Shown here: positions 60,574 to 64,000 of the stretch, piece after piece
Position numbering within the stretch: the stretch's first letter is position 1
Layout: the number at the start of each line of letters is the position of its first letter
Source of the DNA: Kluyvera intermedia
GTDB taxonomy: Bacteria > Pseudomonadota > Gammaproteobacteria > Enterobacterales > Enterobacteriaceae
Direction: 5' to 3'
Assembly (NCBI RefSeq): GCF_034424175.1
Contig: NZ_CP139986.1
Span: 2,046,001-2,110,000 of the forward strand
DNA length: 64,000 bases
Made by a program: the position numbers and the translations under genes
Notes under the pieces: generated by a model
What the model was told of the DNA's origin: nothing
Databases searched by the model: none
Seen by the model: only the letters and a program-made list of their open reading frames with translations

Positions 60574-61536
60574 TTATTTATCCGCTTTGGCAATCAGATC
60601 CATCATTTTCAGTTTCTGATCGGTGGAAACTTTACGGGCTTCCAGCTCGATACCGCGTGCATTCAGTTTCTTGAACGCTTCGATATCTTTCTCATCAACG
60701 GAAATTGCGTTATTCACCTGGGTTTTGCCCTGGCGGAACGCCATACCACCGATATTCACAGTGGTGATTTTCACACCGCCTTCCACGATACGTTCAACGT
60801 CAGTCGGGTTAGTGAACAGCAGCATCACACGTTCGCCCGCATACATCGGGTTGTTGTAAACGCGGATCATTTTGGCGACATCGACAACGTGTGCCGTCAC
60901 GCCCGGAGGAGCAACCTGAGTCAGCAACGTTTTACGCACGGTATCAGCAGCAACTTCATCGCTGACTACGATAATGCGTTTGACGTTGGTCTCTTTGGTC
61001 CAGCGGGTAGCAACCTGGCCGTGAATCAAGCGGTCATCGATACGTGCCAGGCCGATTACCATGTAATCGTTCGGGCCCATCGCTTTCGCTGGGGTAGCGG
61101 CTTTTGGTGCAACCGGTGCTGGAGCGGCTTTCTCAACGGGTTTTGCTTTCAGCGCTTTCACGCCTTCGCTACCGGTTTCAACCGCCAATGCAACCAGCTC
61201 ATCAAAGCTTGGGTTATCATCGCGAGCCATGAAGGTTTCGACCAGCATCGGTACGTTGACGCCCGCGATGACTTCATAGTTTTCTTTATCGACAACAATG
61301 CGGCTAGCCGCGTTGAATGGGCTACCGCCCCAGGTGTCGACGAGGAACAACACGCCTTTACTGGTATCAAGCTTTTCCAGTTGTGCGGTGTATTTTTCGA
61401 TTAACGTTTCTGCATTCTCGCCAGGCACGAAATCGATCCAGCCAACGTTTTCCTGCTCGCCCAACAGCATTTCTGCCGTTTTCAGCAGTTGTTCTGCTGC
61501 CCAACCATGTGTGCCTATTACAATAGCAATCGTCAC
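60574..61536 (-). CDS. manX: Mannose PTS IIAB component ManX
   Basis: 320 residues (E. coli 323). Domain IIA (1-130) has the phosphorylated H10 (IGTHGWAAEQ); an Ala/Pro linker (about 132-155) joins it to IIB (156-320) with H172 (RIDDRLIHGQVATRW). It passes phosphate from HPr to the incoming sugar. First gene of manXYZ, behind Mlc/NagC-type operators. In E. coli it is silenced by the sRNA SgrS. Confidence 0.98.
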   Translation of the reverse strand: MTIAIVIGTHGWAAEQLLKTAEMLLGEQENVGWIDFVPGENAETLIEKYTAQLEKLDTSKGVLFLVDTWGGSPFNAASRIVVDKENYEVIAGVNVPMLVETFMARDDNPSFDELVALAVETGSEGVKALKAKPVEKAAPAPVAPKAATPAKAMGPNDYMVIGLARIDDRLIHGQVATRWTKETNVKRIIVVSDEVAADTVRKTLLTQVAPPGVTAHVVDVAKMIRVYNNPMYAGERVMLLFTNPTDVERIVEGGVKITTVNIGGMAFRQGKTQVNNAISVDEKDIEAFKKLNARGIELEARKVSTDQKLKMMDLIAKADK

Positions 61537-61991
61537 TTGCTACCTCCTTTTATTATCGTGTGTATCAGTAGGGCTGATACAAGATGAGCCGAGTTCGTTA
61601 CCGAATCGATTCAGACAAGGGTTAGAGAGATAAACCAATAATTACCGAGAATTATTTTAGACAGTGAAAGAATAATTAATGTGATGAAGATCCGTAATTT
61701 AGTTAAAGGTTCGCAATTATTTTGCGCTGTAAAAAATTACCTTACATTTTGCAAAGACTGGTAAATTTTTTCCAAATTGGCTGTTGTTTTTGCTATGTTA
61801 ACGCTTCGTTTAATTACACAGGAGTATAGGGCATCAGCCCGAAGTATGGATCGTCACCGACGCCTTTTCGCATTTGCTCGCTTTTGCGGCACACCTCCCG
61901 GCACTTCGCGCCACACTTTTCTATCGTCAGGTATCGTCTCGCTTAAACATGACACAGCGATGACCCGTCTTGTCTCTCGTTGGAGTGGTTT
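61537..61991. promoter_or_regulatory. manX-yoaE divergent control region
   Basis: Two similar inverted repeats, AATTATT...AATAATT (61650-61677) and AATTATTTT...AAAAAATTA (61715-61739), fit the Mlc/NagC operator pattern known for manX; their centres are about 63 bp (six turns) apart. A CRP-like half (TGTGATGAAGATCC, from 61680) lies between. No gene is supported in the yoaE-proximal half. Confidence 0.65.
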
Positions 61992-63551
61992 ATGGAATTG
62001 TTAATGGATCCGCAAATCTGGGTCGGATTGTTGACGCTTGTTGTGCTGGAGATTGTTCTCGGTATTGATAACCTGGTCTTTATCGCCATCCTTGCAGACA
62101 AACTGCCGCCTAAACAGCGAGATAAAGCCCGTCTTATCGGCCTGTCTTTGGCACTGATTATGCGCCTGGGGCTATTGTCCGTGATTTCGTGGATGGTAAC
62201 GCTGACTGCGCCGCTGTTTAGCGTGTGGGGGCACACCTTCTCAGGTCGAGACATGATTATGCTGGTGGGTGGTCTGTTCTTGCTGTTTAAAGCGACGACG
62301 GAACTCCACGAGCGGCTCGAAAACCGACAACACGACTCTGGTCACGGCAAAGGTTATTCCAGTTTCTGGGTGGTGGTGGCACAGATTGTGGTGCTTGACG
62401 CCGTCTTCTCGCTGGATGCGGTGATTACTGCGGTGGGCATGGTGAACCATCTGCCGGTGATGATGGCGGCAGTCGTTATCGCGATGGGTGTGATGCTACT
62501 GGCTTCAAAGCCGCTGACCAACTTCGTCAACCAGCATCCAACGGTCGTCGTACTGTGTCTGAGCTTCCTGCTGATGATTGGTCTGAGCCTGGTGGCCGAA
62601 GGCTTTGGTTTCCATATTCCGAAAGGCTACCTGTACGCCGCAATTGGCTTCTCGATAATCATCGAGCTGTTTAACCAGATTGCCCGTCGTAACTTTATCC
62701 GTCACCAGTCAACGCAACCCCTGCGTGCGCGTACCGCTGATGCGATCCTACGCCTGATGGGCAATCGCAAGCCCGTCACGGCCGCGGTAGATGACGGTCA
62801 TAAAACCAACGTACCGGTGCCAGAAGGCGCGTTCGTTGAAGAAGAACGTTACATGATTAACGGCGTACTGACGCTGGCCTCACGTTCGCTGCGCAGTATC
62901 ATGACACCGCGCGGTGAAATCAGCTGGGTGGATGCGGATCTGAGCGCGAATGAAATTCGCGAACAGCTTCTGTCTTCACCGCACAGCCTGTTCCCGGTTT
63001 GCCGGGGTGAGCTGGATGAGATTGTCGGTATCGTTCGCGCTAAAGAGCTTTTAGTTGCGCTGGAAGCGGGTGAAGACGTTCTGGCATTAGCGGCGGCCTC
63101 GCCGGCGATTATCGTGCCGGATACGCTGGATCCTATCAACCTGCTGGGCGTACTGCGCCGGGCGCGGGGGAGCTTCGTGATGGTCACCAACGAATTTGGT
63201 ATGGTGCAGGGGCTGGTTACGCCGCTGGACGTACTGGAAGCGATTGCCGGTGAATTCCCGGATGCCGATGAAACACCGGAAATCGTCGCTGACGGTAATG
63301 GTTGGTTGGTGAAAGGCTCCACCGATTTACATGCTCTGCAACAAACGCTGGGGCTGGAAAATCTTGTCGATGAAGACAATGATTATGCCACCGTGGCGGG
63401 ACTGGTGATTGCGGTAAATGGGCAGATCCCGCAGGTAGGGGAAAGCGTTGAATTACCCGCAGTGCAGATAACCGTGACCCAGGCGAATAACTACCGAGTC
63501 GATCAGGTACGGGTTGTGAAGCTCGTGTCAGCGCACGACGAAGAAGAGTAA
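61992..63551 (+). CDS. yoaE: TerC/CBS-domain membrane protein YoaE
   Basis: 519 residues (E. coli 518). An N-terminal TerC-type membrane domain (about 1-235; seven helices, [20 protein letters not shown] and [14 protein letters not shown] with acidic metal-site residues), a pair of CBS domains (about 300-420) and a C-terminal CorC/HlyC domain (about 430-515). Metal or ion export is likely but not shown. ATG 61992 with GGAG upstream was chosen over one four codons earlier. Confidence 0.95.
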   Translation: MELLMDPQIWVGLLTLVVLEIVLGIDNLVFIAILADKLPPKQRDKARLIGLSLALIMRLGLLSVISWMVTLTAPLFSVWGHTFSGRDMIMLVGGLFLLFKATTELHERLENRQHDSGHGKGYSSFWVVVAQIVVLDAVFSLDAVITAVGMVNHLPVMMAAVVIAMGVMLLASKPLTNFVNQHPTVVVLCLSFLLMIGLSLVAEGFGFHIPKGYLYAAIGFSIIIELFNQIARRNFIRHQSTQPLRARTADAILRLMGNRKPVTAAVDDGHKTNVPVPEGAFVEEERYMINGVLTLASRSLRSIMTPRGEISWVDADLSANEIREQLLSSPHSLFPVCRGELDEIVGIVRAKELLVALEAGEDVLALAAASPAIIVPDTLDPINLLGVLRRARGSFVMVTNEFGMVQGLVTPLDVLEAIAGEFPDADETPEIVADGNGWLVKGSTDLHALQQTLGLENLVDEDNDYATVAGLVIAVNGQIPQVGESVELPAVQITVTQANNYRVDQVRVVKLVSAHDEEE

Positions 63552-63565
63552 CGTACCAAATGATA

Positions 63566-63637
63566 GCCCGGGCGAGGCGTTAACGCCGACCCCGGGAATT
63601 GGCATCAGGGCTTCCCGGCTTTGCTTGGCCGGGCTAC
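63566..63637. repeat. BIME-like pair of inverted REP units, copy 2
   Basis: Same family as 25126-25203: the 31-base unit at 63566-63596 differs at four positions from copy 1. The inverted unit (CCCGGCTT...TTGGCCGGGCTAC) runs to 63637 and includes the pdeD stop codon. Confidence 0.75.
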
Positions 63638-64000
63638 TTATCGGGCGTTTCTTGCAACGCCAGCCATTGGGGAAATTCTTCCAGCCGCATGGGTTGGGCA
63701 AACCAATAACCCTGTAGCATATGAACCCCATGTTGCTGTAAATACCGGGCCTGACCAGGCGTCTCTACACCCTCCGCGACCAGTTCAATATTCAACCGTT
63801 GCCCAAGGGCGATAATCAAATCCGTCACCGTCGAGTTTACCGAATCAGTACCAATTGCCTTGGTAAAGGATTTATCGATTTTCAGTATGTCCGGATGCAG
63901 CATCTCCAGCCATGACAGTGAACTGTTGCCGGTTCCAAAATCATCTATCGCCAGTTTTATTTGCTGATTTCCCAACTCGCTGCGCATCTGATAATTCACA
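63634..64000 (-). CDS. pdeD: Cyclic-di-GMP phosphodiesterase, EAL domain (5' part missing)
   Basis: The last 121 or so codons of an EAL protein running off the right edge. Visible motifs: KLAIDDFGTGNSSL (DDFG loop), DILKIDKSFTKAIG (catalytic Asp and Lys), LVAEGVET and LQGYWFAQPM, so the catalytic site is intact as far as seen. Position after yoaE matches E. coli pdeD (yoaD), a membrane EAL protein with a CSS sensor domain. The EAL motif itself is outside the window. Confidence 0.85.
   Translation of the reverse strand, partial: VNYQMRSELGNQQIKLAIDDFGTGNSSLSWLEMLHPDILKIDKSFTKAIGTDSVNSTVTDLIIALGQRLNIELVAEGVETPGQARYLQQHGVHMLQGYWFAQPMRLEEFPQWLALQETPDK

Noticed and set aside
60562..61404. Plus-strand frame of 280 codons opposite manX
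   Set aside because: It is the antisense shadow of a highly conserved gene; its length reflects manX codon bias.

Overview
This is an Enterobacteriaceae chromosome (Escherichia/Salmonella/Citrobacter/Enterobacter group). The gene order from yecD-aspS through ruvABC, znuABC, zwf-edd-eda, copCD-like genes, prc, htpX, kdgR, mgrB, cspC and manXYZ to yoaE follows the E. coli K-12 map. Several proteins differ enough from E. coli, and some loci are rearranged enough, that I do not name a genus. The order is interrupted at the left edge by the tail end of a lambda-like prophage.

Positions 1 to about 13,215 are the right-hand part of the prophage. They hold tail assembly chaperones (G and a probable -1 frameshift product T), a small membrane protein resembling the chromosomal YebO, the tape measure, tail proteins M-L-K-I and host-specificity protein J, a probable Cor-type exclusion lipoprotein, two small related accessory proteins, an S74-type tail fibre and a truncated tyrosine-recombinase-like gene. 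The prophage ends inside yecE, of which only about 32 codons survive. Five helically phased TGGGRC repeats just inside the junction look like integrase arm sites. The integrase and early genes lie left of the window.

Positions 13.2-25.2 kb carry yecD, aspS-nudB-yebC-ruvC, ruvAB under a LexA box that also forms the ruvC terminator, a secreted beta-trefoil (ricin-like) protein not found here in K-12, znuBC and znuA diverging from a Zur box, mepM and lpxM. Positions 25.2-32.3 kb form a carbon block: pykA, hexR with a HexR-like box, zwf, edd and eda. Positions 32.3-39.9 kb carry purT (PurR box), yebE, ptrB, exoX, yobB, holE, yobA-yebZ-yebY. At 39.9-41.6 kb lie the antisense sRNA pair SdsR/SraC and an LpxP-like acyltransferase in the place where K-12 has pphA-yebW.

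Positions 41.6-56.4 kb carry yebV, rsmF, the LetAB lipid-transport pair, msrC, proQ-prc, htpX, yebQ, kdgR, yobH, mgrB, yebO, a 760-bp non-coding stretch and yobF-cspC (yobF with an early stop). Positions 56.5-64 kb carry rlmA, mntP with a Mn riboswitch and two MntR-like sites, yobD, the mannose PTS manXYZ with Mlc/NagC-type operators, yoaE, and the 3' part of the c-di-GMP phosphodiesterase gene pdeD. No tRNA, rRNA, CRISPR array or insertion sequence was seen. I found no clear multi-gene system that is new; the strongest leads are the phage YebO-like gene, the phased repeats at attR and the replaced pphA locus.
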